DNA of 64,000 nt from Strigamia acuminata (taxonomy: Eukaryota > Arthropoda > Chilopoda > Geophilomorpha > Linotaeniidae): positions 682,001-746,000 of the forward strand of contig OX442324.1 of NCBI GenBank assembly GCA_949358305.1. Reading direction: 5' to 3'. A program made the translations under genes and the position numbers. Below, in pieces: positions 23,042-33,317 of this stretch (position 1 is its first letter; each line of letters begins with the position of its first letter). Under the pieces are notes generated by a model. It made no database searches and was not told where the DNA came from. It saw only the letters and a program-made list of their open reading frames with translations.

Positions 23042-24376
23042 GTGGATAAGCCAGTAAAATTGTCACAGTTCAATACGGATAATCTTCAGGATTTGCAAAA
23101 TTGGGAATTGCCCGAACCGGATTTGAAATTTGTCGCTACTAGAAAGAAAAGGAACACTGGATCTGAATCCGACACTGAAACTCGGGAAAATAAGGAAGAG
23201 GAAGTCCGATCTCAACCTCAATCAATCCTACAGAAATTGGATTTTGCTACTCCAGCAATAAAATTAATTCCACAGAAAGGTTTAGAAGAAATAATAAAGA
23301 CATTTACACCAGTAAAAACTAAATCACAATTCCAAGTATCAACCCAATTAAATTTTCCAAAGATGACATCACAGACTCCAACGGACGTATTGACCAACTT
23401 GTTGAAAAGTTTGGTAGTGCAGAAGCGACCTGTCGTCACTTATGATACAGAACAAGGCAACATCGACCAATGGCTTGTGGCATATGAAGCTACAATAGGA
23501 ACAGATGATGAGAGAGTAAAACATTTGGCATTAGCCCTAAAGACTGATGGATTGGCATGGTTTGTGGAACAATTTAAGAAGAATCCGACATGGAAATGGA
23601 CGGATTGGAAACCACAGATCGAGAAAAAATTCCGAAGAAGCCAAGAAAATGTTTACAATACTCTCCACTTCATGAAACACAAAGAGGGTACAGCAGATGC
23701 CTTCATGAAGAAAGTCTTGGCCGAATGTGCGTTTATTCTACCAGAAATGACTGAAACTCAGAAAATAAATTACGTTTATCAAGGTTTGAAGCCTGCAATG
23801 CAGAAGTTGATGATAACAGTATTTCCATCAACGTTAGAAGAAATGGAACAGAGACTTAAATTGTATGAAAGTCACAAAATGGAAGAACCAGCGGATCTAC
23901 TGCTCACAATGTTTAAAAAAGTAGTAGATGAAAAGGTGAACCCTACGACAACAGGTACACTGTCGGGAACAGGGGGATCCCCAGTAAGCTACGCCGAGTT
24001 ATTAGCTGAAAATATTAAATTAAAACAGCAAAAGCTCGAAAGTGAGTCAGTAGAGCCACAACAAGCGGTTCCACTATTCATACAAGGCGAGTGGTATATT
24101 CCAGCATCGCAGCGCGGAAATTCCTTCAGAGGTAGAAGTAATAGGGGGCGACAGCGGTCAAATAGCAGTCCGACAACAACGCGTCCATGTGGATGTTGGC
24201 ATCGTTATGGTTGTGAACATAACACAGCTGCGCCACAGGAACAACAATTTCAAGAAAATAGAGGAAACCCAAGCAATAGAAGGTGGTTTAAAAAGAAAAG
24301 GACACAAGGGGGTGGTAAAACTAACCCTAATCCTAAGCAGAACCCACAACAAGGTCAACATGAGGAGGAAAACTAG
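23042..24376 (+). CDS. Gyp-A gag
   Basis: 444 codons. Residues about 100-290 resemble a retrotransposon gag capsid region (ALALKTDGLAWFVEQFKK, FRRSQENVYNTLHFMKHKEG, YQGLKPAMQKL). The tail is Arg/Gln/Asn-rich and nucleic-acid-binding in character (RGRSNRGRQRSN). Instead of a CCHC knuckle it has CGCWHRYGCEHN. Gag forms the virus-like particle. The frame is open back to a stop at 23030, but the codon at the natural start is GTG, and the first ATG is only about 105 codons in. The start may have mutated from ATG, or translation may begin elsewhere. It ends at TAG 24374-24376, overlapping the pol frame. Confidence 0.8.
   Translation: MDKPVKLSQFNTDNLQDLQNWELPEPDLKFVATRKKRNTGSESDTETRENKEEEVRSQPQSILQKLDFATPAIKLIPQKGLEEIIKTFTPVKTKSQFQVSTQLNFPKMTSQTPTDVLTNLLKSLVVQKRPVVTYDTEQGNIDQWLVAYEATIGTDDERVKHLALALKTDGLAWFVEQFKKNPTWKWTDWKPQIEKKFRRSQENVYNTLHFMKHKEGTADAFMKKVLAECAFILPEMTETQKINYVYQGLKPAMQKLMITVFPSTLEEMEQRLKLYESHKMEEPADLLLTMFKKVVDEKVNPTTTGTLSGTGGSPVSYAELLAENIKLKQQKLESESVEPQQAVPLFIQGEWYIPASQRGNSFRGRSNRGRQRSNSSPTTTRPCGCWHRYGCEHNTAAPQEQQFQENRGNPSNRRWFKKKRTQGGGKTNPNPKQNPQQGQHEEEN
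24365..24376 (+). other. Probable -1 frameshift site between gag and pol
   Basis: The gag codons GAG GAA AAC TAG run into pol in the -1 frame, which reads through the same bases as GGA GGA AAA CTA and stays open. The A-run before the gag stop could allow slippage, although it is not a canonical X XXY YYZ heptamer. Frame relation is seen directly; the mechanism is inferred. Confidence 0.55.
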
Positions 24377-27300
24377 TGGGTCGGCCACAAAGAAGATGTT
24401 ACCATCTAAAGAAGAAAAGAAAGAGTAGAAGAGAGAAGATAATCGTAGTCGACATGAACATTTCAGAATCTCTATTGGAAATTCCAGTAATAGTGAACAA
24501 CATGGAAGTCAAGGCAGTTATGGACACTGGAGGAAAACGCAACATTATCAGCGAAGAGCTTGCTGAAGCTTTACAGTTGAATTACCCGCCAAGCCCGAAT
24601 ATTCGATTACAAGGGGTAAGCGGAGAACTTGTGACTCCAATGGGAAAAACCAAGATGAACATTACAATTGGTGAATTAACATACAGGATCGAAGTCCTGA
24701 TTGTTAAAGGATTTCATTATGAATTACTGCTAGGTGACCCATTCATGCTGTTCGCAAAGTGTGTGTTAGACTACGACAAACAAAAAATCTTTGTGGGCCG
24801 AACTAGTGGAAAGGAAGTGTCATTTCCAATGAATAAAACTTTTGTTGATCAGAATTATGTTGCGAGGGTAATGAAGAACATCACTATCCCACCAATGCAT
24901 GAATGCATTGTTCCCATCTATTTGAATAAAACAATTTCACAGGACATGTTTGTGCAACCATTGCATAATGTTACTGATAGATTTGCTGTGATAGGTTGTA
25001 AAACTTTAACAGATTTCAAGAACGGCAAAGGCATCATTCGAGTGGCAAACCCGACTAAGAAGACAGTCTTTCTGAAGGAGAAGTCAGCCATCGCAAAAGC
25101 TTTTTATGTGGTTGATGTTGGGGTGTTTGACGAAAAACAGGTACGCTGTTTTGACTTTGACTCCTCAATAGCAAAAGATAAAATGAATAAAGACCAACAA
25201 GAGCAGATGCGACAGCTTCTTCAAAAGAATCAAGACAGATTTGCTGTTTCTGACAAGGATTTGGGAAGAGTTCAAGTGTATAAGCATAAAATTGATACTG
25301 GAGATCATGAACCAATACATTTGCAACCGTATCGTCGTTCTATAAGGGAAAAAGAAGTCGAAGCAGAGGAAACAAAGAAATTGCTTGATATGGGAGTGAT
25401 AAGAGAATCAGAAAGTCCCTGGAGGGCGCCTGTATTGCTAATAAAGAAAAGAGATGGTAAGTGGAGGTTTTGCGTCGATTGGAGACGATTGAATGCGATA
25501 ACAAAGAAAATGGTGTACCCATTGCCAAGAATAGATGACACCTTAGATCAGCTGGCAGGTGCACAGTTCTTCTCCATGATGGATCTTATTCAAGGATATT
25601 TCCAGGTTGAGATCAATGAAGAAGACAAAGAAAAGACAGCATTCACAACTTCCAGCGGGCATTATGAATTTAATGTCCTCGGCCAAGGTCTCTGCAATAG
25701 CCCAGCAGCTTTTCAAAAGCTAATGAACAAAGTTTTAGGCAACCTCCTCGGCAAAGTTTGTATCGCATACATTGACGATCTTATCATTTTCTCTAAAACA
25801 TTCGATCAGCATTTGAAAGATCTAGACAACGTTTTCGATAAGCTTAGACAATCTAACTTAAAGGTGAAGTTAAGCAAGTGCACATTTGGGACAAACACCA
25901 TTAAGTATTTGGGACATGTCGTGGACTCCGAGGGTATATCACCAGACCCAAGGAATCTAGAATCCGTAGCTAAGTTTCCAGTTCCTACTAACCTCAAACT
26001 TCTTCGAGGATTCATAGGGCTGTGTTCGTATTACAGGAAGTTCATTCCAGGTTTTGCGGACATATCAAAGCCCTTAGTCAATTTGACGAAGAAGGACGAG
26101 AAATTAGATTGGGGCCCACCTCATGACAAGGCCTTTAAAACATTAAGGACCGCCCTTATCACCGTGCCAGTGCTTGCGCACCCTAATTTTGAAGAACCCT
26201 TCATGGTATCGACAGACGCGAGCGCATATGGTCTTGGAGCAGTGTTGAAGCAAAAGATAAACAAACAAGAACATGTGATAGCTTATGTCAGTAGACTTCT
26301 CAGCCAAGCAGAACAGAATTACAATGCCACAGAAAGGGAGTGTCTGGCCATTCTGTTTGGAATTGAAAAGTACCGACCTTATTTGTATGGTAAGAAGTTC
26401 CAGATTATCACAGACCATTCGGCACTTCAATGGCTAAAATCAGTCAAAAACCCCAATGGCAGACTAGCTAGATGGAGCCTAAAGCTAGTGGACTTTAATT
26501 TCGATGTGATCCACAAGAGCGGAAAAGCGCACAAAGATGCCGACGCCTTGAGTAGAATTCCAGAAGATTTAAGCGAGGAAGAAAACGAAATAGTTCCCTC
26601 ACTTTTACTCGAACAGCTCGACCTTCCTGCTGAGCAGCGTAAGGACAAGAAGCTACTGGAATTGATCACCGCAATGAATCAAGTAGAGCAGCTTCCGAAG
26701 AAGAGAAGACGTCCTCTAAAGCAGTTCGTCCTTCTCGACAATGTGTTGTTTAGTAAGAAAAATTCTTTGAATTCCCTAGACACGGAAGTAAATCTGTTAT
26801 ACTGTATGTTCCGCAGCATCTAAAAACTGACGTACTTCAGGAAATGCATGACGGACTGACGGGTGCTCACTTGGGCCTAAACAAAACATGGAAGAGAATG
26901 AGAACAAGATTCTTCTGGCCCCGGATATATAAAGACGTAAGGAATTACGTACTTTCTTGTCCACATTGCGCGAGTTTGAAATCAATGACAACACCGCCAA
27001 AAGGTTTGATGCAGCCGTGGTCTACAATATCTAAGCCTTTCGAGAGGATTGGAATCGATACATTGGGAAGTTTTCCGACCTCCGACAAGGGCAACAAGTT
27101 TGTTTTCGTTATGACAGATTATTTGTCGCGGTCAGGGATTGCTAGAGCAGCTCCAGTAGCAACAGCATTGGAAGCAGCTAGAACTTTGCTTTACGAGTTA
27201 ATGTTGAAGGAAGGCAATCCGAGAGAAATCCTGAGCGATAGAGGCACAGAATACAGAAACAAAATGGTGGAAGAAGTATCAAATATGTTTAAAGCCCTAC

Positions 27301-27403
27301 ATAAAACCACTTCAGGGTACCATCCAAGGATTAATGGCCTTACTGACCGTTTTAATGCGACGTTTGCAAAAATGTTGCAGATTTACGTTGATAAGGACCA
27401 GAG
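24376..27403 (+). pseudogene. Gyp-A pol, 5' part (PR-RT-RNase H-IN)
   Basis: Protease with AVMDTGGKRNIIS (Asp about residue 50). RT with FCVDWRRLNAI and AYIDDLIIFS (about residue 465). RNase H with VSTDASAYGLGAVL (about 612) and DHSALQWL. A one-base frameshift lies between about 26755 and 26790, and the frame then continues into the integrase H2C2 finger (HDGLTGAHLG ... CPHCASLK) and core. First Asp in IGIDTLG, second in LSDRGTEY. The position 36 residues later, normally Glu, is Asp (NGLTDRFN). The gene stops at the Cop-D insertion; codons resume at 33318. The known role is cDNA synthesis and integration in the particle. Confidence 0.9.
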
Positions 27404-27724
27404 TGTTAAGATATAATGTATATTGATAAGCAATCACTATTTACAACACGTGTGTATATATATATCTTTGCGTATTATCATGTAGCTAAGTGTTAGTGTA
27501 TGTGTTTGGCCAATGCGAGTGATCGCAATGTTTGTTTACATACAGTGTCTGTATGCTGCCTACAGGTGGCGCTGATTGCATTGAGGTCATGTGACCAATC
27601 AATAAAGATCACTTGATGTTTTGGTTCTCACCTGTTAACATGTTGTGTGTTTCTTTCACCTGATGCATTTTTCCAATCCACTACATTTGTCACTATTAGC
27701 AGAAGTTAGCAACACTATTCAACA
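27404..27724 (+). repeat. Cop-D 5' LTR
   Basis: Starts TGTTAAGATATAATG and ends ACTATTCAACA. It includes aataaag at 27601-27607 as a likely polyadenylation signal. Identical by eye to 32997-33317. Confidence 0.95.
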
Positions 27725-27725
27725 A

Positions 27726-27736
27726 GGTTATGGGCC
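27726..27736 (+). other. Cop-D primer binding site
   Basis: ggttatgggcc, one base after the LTR. It is complementary to the anticodon-arm half of initiator Met tRNA (the tRNA contains GGGCCCAUAACC), the known Drosophila copia primer, not the usual 3' CCA end. Confidence 0.9.
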
Positions 27737-28497
27737 ACAAACAACGTGGGAAAAACAGGCAGAGTGAAGAGAAACATTTCAAGTCAACCACAGGTGAAAA
27801 AGTGGGCGTTTCTCCTCAAAATCCAAGATGGCGGCGCCCATGAGGAAAGTCAGCAACCTGTGTTCCAGCCAAGAATCTACGGTTTCACAAGCGATTATTG
27901 GTCATCAAGCGGCACAGGATCATTAATTGGGTTCGAACATTATAGAACATTTATTTAATACGTTTATTTTGGCCATTTTCGGACGATTTCTCCGAATATC
28001 GCGAGGCGCGATACGTAACGTCGACGTGGCGTTAATTTTCGCCGAGAAAACAACTCGACGACGAATACGCGAGGACGACGACGCTCGACAACCACACGGG
28101 AAGTGTGAACGAGCAGGGAATTGCCAAAAACGAGAAGATTCTCGAAGGAACTGGTTTTTTTTCGAGACGAGAGACGGAAAAACGAGGAAAAATCAACAAT
28201 ACGACGATTTTTCTCAACCACACGTGAAGTGTGATTCGAAGCTGTCGACACAATACAAGTGGTGAATCTGCAGCAGGAAGACATCACAGATGAACAATTT
28301 ATTTCGTTTATTTCGTTATTATTTTCGAATACCATTATTAGCTTAGTGTTGTTACTAGGATACACTAACATAGTATTAAGAGCGAACTAACATCGCAACA
28401 CTGCACCCAGTTGCGATTAACAGTATTTCAAAGTGTTTTTGAGCAATCTTGTGTGTGTTTTTGCTGTGTTTCTGGTGTGTTGGACACTAAATTCACA
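27737..28497 (+). other. Cop-D leader
   Basis: 760-bp untranslated leader. 28085-28125 and 28208-28240 repeat the phrase caaccacacg-gaagtgtga. A segment near 28337-28375 (ttagcttagtgttg...actagga) is shared with the start of Cop-I at 48320, which shows where Cop-I is truncated. Confidence 0.7.
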
Positions 28498-31400
28498 ATG
28501 GACACGGAAAAACTCGACCGGAAGATTACACTTTTGAATAGGACGAACTATGATACGTGGAAACAGCAAATCAAAGTGCTGTTGATGCACCACGGATGTT
28601 GGGCCTTCACCGATGGAACACAAGAAGCCCTGGCACCGGGAGCGTCTTGGCGAGATCGCTCGGACTTTCAACTACGGAAGGGGCGAGCTTTCAGCCTAAT
28701 TTACTACGCCATCGAGGAGCAATATCACGAATTGCTCAGCGGGACCGAGGACGCGAAAACAGCGTGGGATACGCTGAAAACTAACTTCGAACCGGTCTCG
28801 AGGGCGAGAATTATACGTCTGTTGGACGAATTCTTCAATTTAAAATACGATCCAGCGACGGAGACGATCGGCGTATTCGCGGCGAAGATACGCAATGCGG
28901 CGAAGCGATTAGCCGACGTCAAACACGATTTGGACAATTTGTATCAGGCATTCCAGCTCATCCGATACCTGCCACAAGAATACCAGTCAATTGTGCAGAG
29001 TATTTATCGATGGGACGATAAGGATTTCACACTGGAAAAGGTTGAAGCGGAATTGGTCGCTGAGGAGGGCAGACTCGCGCAACAACGCAGAGATTCGGGC
29101 CAAGCGCCAATTACGGACGCTTTCAACATGGGAACAAGCACAAAGAACAATGATAATTCGTCTAAATCCCAACAACAGCAAGGAAACAGCAGCCAAAACA
29201 ACCGAGGCGGACAAAGGGGCGGCAAATCGAATTATCGAGGCGGTAAAAATTCGCGGAATTTTCGAGGAAACACGACGGGATCACCAGGACGGGGGCCGTG
29301 TTTTCGGTGCAATCAACCAGGGCACTGGGCGAGGGATTGCACGGCACAATTACCGTCAAACAACAGCCAAAACACGAATACAGCGGAAGAATTGGACACA
29401 AACATGTTCGATGTCGGATTTCTCACCGAGTTGAGCGAGGAAGAGATGTTACAGTGCAGCGCAGCCAACAACTGTTGGATCTACGACACCGGGGCCACTG
29501 GACATTTTTGTAAAGATAGGAACCAGTTCTTCAACTTCAAGGAAACCACAGGGACAATAAGTCAAGCGGATAAGAAAACTTTGATTCAAATCCAAGGCGT
29601 CGGGGACGTTTGCGTGATGTGTTTGGTTGGAAGTGAGACAATTCCAATCACATTGAAGAAGGTCTATTATGCGCCGGACATGCGAAGAAATTTATTGTCG
29701 GGACCGTGCATCGACGAAGCACGATGCAAAGTCGCCGTTGGCTCGGGACTGGTCAAGATATACGATCCTCAGTGGAAGAGACAGTTGATGGAAGGCGTGA
29801 AGAAGGATCGTCTATATTACATCAAACTAAGCGACCAGAAGCCGGACTTTGAGAAGTTACGACAAAAAGCGAATAACAAGGCGAACGCCGGCGAACAAAG
29901 GAAACAAGAGCCAACTATTTCAACACAGAGCACAACAAAGAGCGCGTCTAATCCTGAGGAAGCAAGGCTTTGGCATGAGCGGCTCGGACACATCTATTTT
30001 CCTGGCGTCCAAGCAATGAGCAAAGGAGGCGCAGTGATTGGATTGCCAATTTTGGATGTGCCAATCACGCAATGCGACGTTTGCACATTAGCCAAGAAGA
30101 AGGCGATTTCTCATAAGTCGTTGCCAGGAATTAGATCGACAGAGCCACTCCAGTTGCTACACATGGATGTATGTGGAGCATTTGGCACACCAACACTCTC
30201 GGGAAACGTATACTTCTTAACTATCACGGATGACTTCTCTCGTTACTCCACAGTCTACTTAATGAAGAAGAAGGACGAAGTATTCGACATTTTCCAGAAA
30301 CACGTGAAACGAATAGAACGATTGCTTGGGAAATCGGTTCTCGCAATTCGTACGGATAACGGGATGGAGTTCTGCTCGAACAAGTTTGGAGAGTACCTCC
30401 AAGGACTAGGAATCGCCCACGAGAGGACTAACGCGTACACTCCAGTCCAAAATGGCGTTTCCGAGAGACTTAACCAGACATTAGCAAATAGAATGCGAGC
30501 GCTTGTGTACGATGCCGGCTTGGAACATCGATTCTGGGGAGAAGCCATCCTGACTTTCAACTATCTCAGGAACAGGATCGCAAAGCTGAATTCGGACAAG
30601 ACGCCGATGGAATTGTATTACGGACGGAAACCATCGCTTAGACATTTGAGAAAATTCGGGAGTTTATGCTTTGTGCAGAAAAGGATTCGAGATGGCAAAA
30701 TCGACAACAAGAGTCTACATGGCATTATGCTCGGGTATTCAAGAATCACGAGAGGATATAGAGTATGGCTGCCGGAGTTTTCCAAAGTAATTGAAACCAG
30801 CGACGTGAAGTTCGTGGAGAGCAGGCGCGGTGTTGAAGGCGTACTGGGCCTACCAGAAAAATACACGACATACATCGATAATTTGGACGACAATTTGGAC
30901 ACTGACAATGAGCGCCAATATTATTCGGATGAAGATGTCAGGCCGCCGCTACCCCCGCCAATACCAGTTAAAAAAAAGGAAGATCCACAACTGGAATTGC
31001 CCCCAGTTAAATTGAAATTTAGACTGCCAGACGACAAGTTGCGTCACAATTTACCAGAAGTGAAGTTGCAGGGCACTTTGCCACAACCCGGACAAGGACT
31101 TTTAAATCCAGTTCCAACTATTCCTGCACTAGTTTGGAAGAAAACGGAGAAAGTCAGACCGACTGGACAGAGAGATGTCGAGTACACGATCGAGGGCTAC
31201 GACAAGCCCAAGCTACGCTCGATACCCGACGTGAAGCGGTATTGTGCCGACCACAATCTCCGCGTACCAGAGCATCTGTTTGAGGACAAGAGAAAGAAGA
31301 AGCCCTCTGAATCGAATACGACGGCGGATAATCTTGACCTGGACTTTGATGATATGAATATCAACTTCGAAGCTAATCACCTGGAAGTCCACGTACCCGT

Positions 31401-32970
31401 ACGTTATGAGGAAATTGCGAATTTACCCGAGAAGGATGAATGGCGCCAAGCGATGAACGATGAGATTGACACTATGCATGAGCGCGAGGTTTGGGAACTT
31501 GTTCCACCACCGCCCAACACTAAGATAGTGGGTTGCAGATGGATTTACACGACCAAACAGAACGAAGAGGGAGAAATTGCACGTTATAAGGCGAGACTTG
31601 TCGCGCAAGGATTTTCCCAAGTCTACGGCGAATCCTATGAGGAGACATTCTCACCCGTGGTAGACTTTTCGATCGTGCGTTTCATGTTTACGCTACTCGT
31701 CTGTATGCTCAAATGGTCGTACATTCAAGCTGACGTCAAATGTGCGTATCTTTACGCAAAGTTGCATAAAACCGTCTACATGCGACAACCGAAAGGTTTC
31801 ATCATTGAAGGCAAGGAGAACTATGTCTGCAGACTCCTCCGAGCCATCTATGGCTTACACCAATCTGGAAGAGAATGGGGAATAGAACTGGAGGAGACTT
31901 TATTGAAATTAGGACTAGAACACGTCAATTGGTGCAATTGCGTTTATAAGTACGGGAATGTCGCGTATTTAATCGTCTACGTGGACGATATCGTTGTCTT
32001 CGGAAAGCAGTACGAAGATGCGATGAAAATACTCAACATGATTGGAACACAATTCGATTTAGTGATTCTCGGACAAACGAAGAAGCTGCTGGGAGTCGAA
32101 TTTCACTCGCACAAACAACAATTGGTTCTACATCAAAGATCGTACGTGAACAAAGTGTTGTTGAAATTCAAAAATTACTTGGAACATGTGAAGATTCGAT
32201 CTCAACCGATGACAAAAGCAACTGTTCTCACGAAACGAGATTGTCCGGACACAATTGATGAATTCAAAGTCATGGAAGGAATTCCATATAGAAGCTTACT
32301 TGGATGTTTAGCATTCATCGCGTCGAGAACAAGGCCCGACATGACTTATGCAGTGAACATCCTGAGCCAATTTCAATCGAATCCAGGGTGGGACCACTGG
32401 ATTGCACTTTTGGACTTACTCAGTTATCTGAGAACAACAAGAAACCACGGATTAATGTTGTTTCCAAATGATCGGATCGAGGTAATCGGATACAGCGACT
32501 CCGATTATGCAAACAACAGAGACGACCGGATCTCCGTTGGAGGAACGCTAGTGACTTTGGGCAGCACACCCATCTACTGGCGCACCTTCAAACAACGGAA
32601 CGTAACATTGTCAACAATGGAAGCCGAGTACGTAGCCCTTACAGAAACTGTCAAGGACTACATCTGGATTGTTCGTGTCCTGCACGAAATATCCCCGGAA
32701 TTAGCTGGAAGATTCTCTCATTATGTCATGTGCGACAACATATCAGCAGTGGACTTCACAAAATCTTGTGTTGAGAACAGGAAAACAAAGCACATTGACA
32801 TCCGTTACCATTTTATAAGAGAACTTGTTAAAAGAGATAATCTTCTAATCGTTCACGTAGGCACAAAGTCCAATCATGCCGACATTTTCACAAAGTCAGT
32901 TGACAAAGCTGACCTGGTGAAGTTTTGCGATCGCTTCTTAGTTGATTTAAGCATTTTGCGGGCTCAATAA
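28498..32970 (+). CDS. Cop-D Gag-Pol polyprotein, uninterrupted
   Basis: 1490 codons from ATG 28498; the frame is open further upstream but without ATG. Domains in order: UBN2/gag (KITLLNRTNYDTWKQQIKVL), zinc knuckle CFRCNQPGHWARDC (about residue 268), protease WIYDTGATGHFC (about 329), GAG-pre-integrase HHCC finger (LWHERLGH ... CDVC), integrase core, RT and RNase H. The integrase core has Asp in LLHMDVCGAF, Asp in IRTDNGMEF and Glu in QNGVSERLN, with 35 residues between the last two. RT contains KARLVAQGFSQ and YVDD (about 1161). RNase H contains YSDSDYANN, STMEAEYVAL and KTKHIDIRYHFI. All catalytic residues checked are present. Copia elements make Gag from the same frame, often by splicing or processing; no separate Gag stop is seen. 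Closest relative in the window is Cop-I. Confidence 0.95.
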   Translation: MDTEKLDRKITLLNRTNYDTWKQQIKVLLMHHGCWAFTDGTQEALAPGASWRDRSDFQLRKGRAFSLIYYAIEEQYHELLSGTEDAKTAWDTLKTNFEPVSRARIIRLLDEFFNLKYDPATETIGVFAAKIRNAAKRLADVKHDLDNLYQAFQLIRYLPQEYQSIVQSIYRWDDKDFTLEKVEAELVAEEGRLAQQRRDSGQAPITDAFNMGTSTKNNDNSSKSQQQQGNSSQNNRGGQRGGKSNYRGGKNSRNFRGNTTGSPGRGPCFRCNQPGHWARDCTAQLPSNNSQNTNTAEELDTNMFDVGFLTELSEEEMLQCSAANNCWIYDTGATGHFCKDRNQFFNFKETTGTISQADKKTLIQIQGVGDVCVMCLVGSETIPITLKKVYYAPDMRRNLLSGPCIDEARCKVAVGSGLVKIYDPQWKRQLMEGVKKDRLYYIKLSDQKPDFEKLRQKANNKANAGEQRKQEPTISTQSTTKSASNPEEARLWHERLGHIYFPGVQAMSKGGAVIGLPILDVPITQCDVCTLAKKKAISHKSLPGIRSTEPLQLLHMDVCGAFGTPTLSGNVYFLTITDDFSRYSTVYLMKKKDEVFDIFQKHVKRIERLLGKSVLAIRTDNGMEFCSNKFGEYLQGLGIAHERTNAYTPVQNGVSERLNQTLANRMRALVYDAGLEHRFWGEAILTFNYLRNRIAKLNSDKTPMELYYGRKPSLRHLRKFGSLCFVQKRIRDGKIDNKSLHGIMLGYSRITRGYRVWLPEFSKVIETSDVKFVESRRGVEGVLGLPEKYTTYIDNLDDNLDTDNERQYYSDEDVRPPLPPPIPVKKKEDPQLELPPVKLKFRLPDDKLRHNLPEVKLQGTLPQPGQGLLNPVPTIPALVWKKTEKVRPTGQRDVEYTIEGYDKPKLRSIPDVKRYCADHNLRVPEHLFEDKRKKKPSESNTTADNLDLDFDDMNINFEANHLEVHVPVRYEEIANLPEKDEWRQAMNDEIDTMHEREVWELVPPPPNTKIVGCRWIYTTKQNEEGEIARYKARLVAQGFSQVYGESYEETFSPVVDFSIVRFMFTLLVCMLKWSYIQADVKCAYLYAKLHKTVYMRQPKGFIIEGKENYVCRLLRAIYGLHQSGREWGIELEETLLKLGLEHVNWCNCVYKYGNVAYLIVYVDDIVVFGKQYEDAMKILNMIGTQFDLVILGQTKKLLGVEFHSHKQQLVLHQRSYVNKVLLKFKNYLEHVKIRSQPMTKATVLTKRDCPDTIDEFKVMEGIPYRSLLGCLAFIASRTRPDMTYAVNILSQFQSNPGWDHWIALLDLLSYLRTTRNHGLMLFPNDRIEVIGYSDSDYANNRDDRISVGGTLVTLGSTPIYWRTFKQRNVTLSTMEAEYVALTETVKDYIWIVRVLHEISPELAGRFSHYVMCDNISAVDFTKSCVENRKTKHIDIRYHFIRELVKRDNLLIVHVGTKSNHADIFTKSVDKADLVKFCDRFLVDLSILRAQ

Positions 32971-32982
32971 GGAATGAGATAA

Positions 32983-32996
32983 TACGGGGGGCCGAA
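32983..32996 (+). other. Cop-D polypurine tract
   Basis: tacggggggccgaa directly before the 3' LTR; the expected primer for plus-strand synthesis. Cop-I has the related acgaggggaccgaa. Confidence 0.8.
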
Positions 32997-33317
32997 TGTT
33001 AAGATATAATGTATATTGATAAGCAATCACTATTTACAACACGTGTGTATATATATATCTTTGCGTATTATCATGTAGCTAAGTGTTAGTGTATGTGTTT
33101 GGCCAATGCGAGTGATCGCAATGTTTGTTTACATACAGTGTCTGTATGCTGCCTACAGGTGGCGCTGATTGCATTGAGGTCATGTGACCAATCAATAAAG
33201 ATCACTTGATGTTTTGGTTCTCACCTGTTAACATGTTGTGTGTTTCTTTCACCTGATGCATTTTTCCAATCCACTACATTTGTCACTATTAGCAGAAGTT
33301 AGCAACACTATTCAACA
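32997..33317 (+). repeat. Cop-D 3' LTR
   Basis: TGTTAAG...TTCAACA, followed by the CAGAG duplication and then by resumed Gyp-A integrase codons. Confidence 0.95.

Larger units (their letters stand above)
27404..33317 (+). mobile_element. Cop-D: intact young Ty1/copia element
   Basis: 5914 bp flanked by CAGAG at 27399-27403 and 33318-33322. The two 321-bp LTRs appear identical base for base. A copia-type primer site, one uninterrupted polyprotein and a polypurine tract are all present. It sits inside the Gyp-A integrase. Everything visible is compatible with a recently mobile, possibly active copy. Confidence 0.95.

Noticed and set aside
32971-32996. Separate env-like ORF in Cop-D
   Set aside because: Only a few bases separate the polyprotein stop from the polypurine tract and LTR, so there is no room for one.
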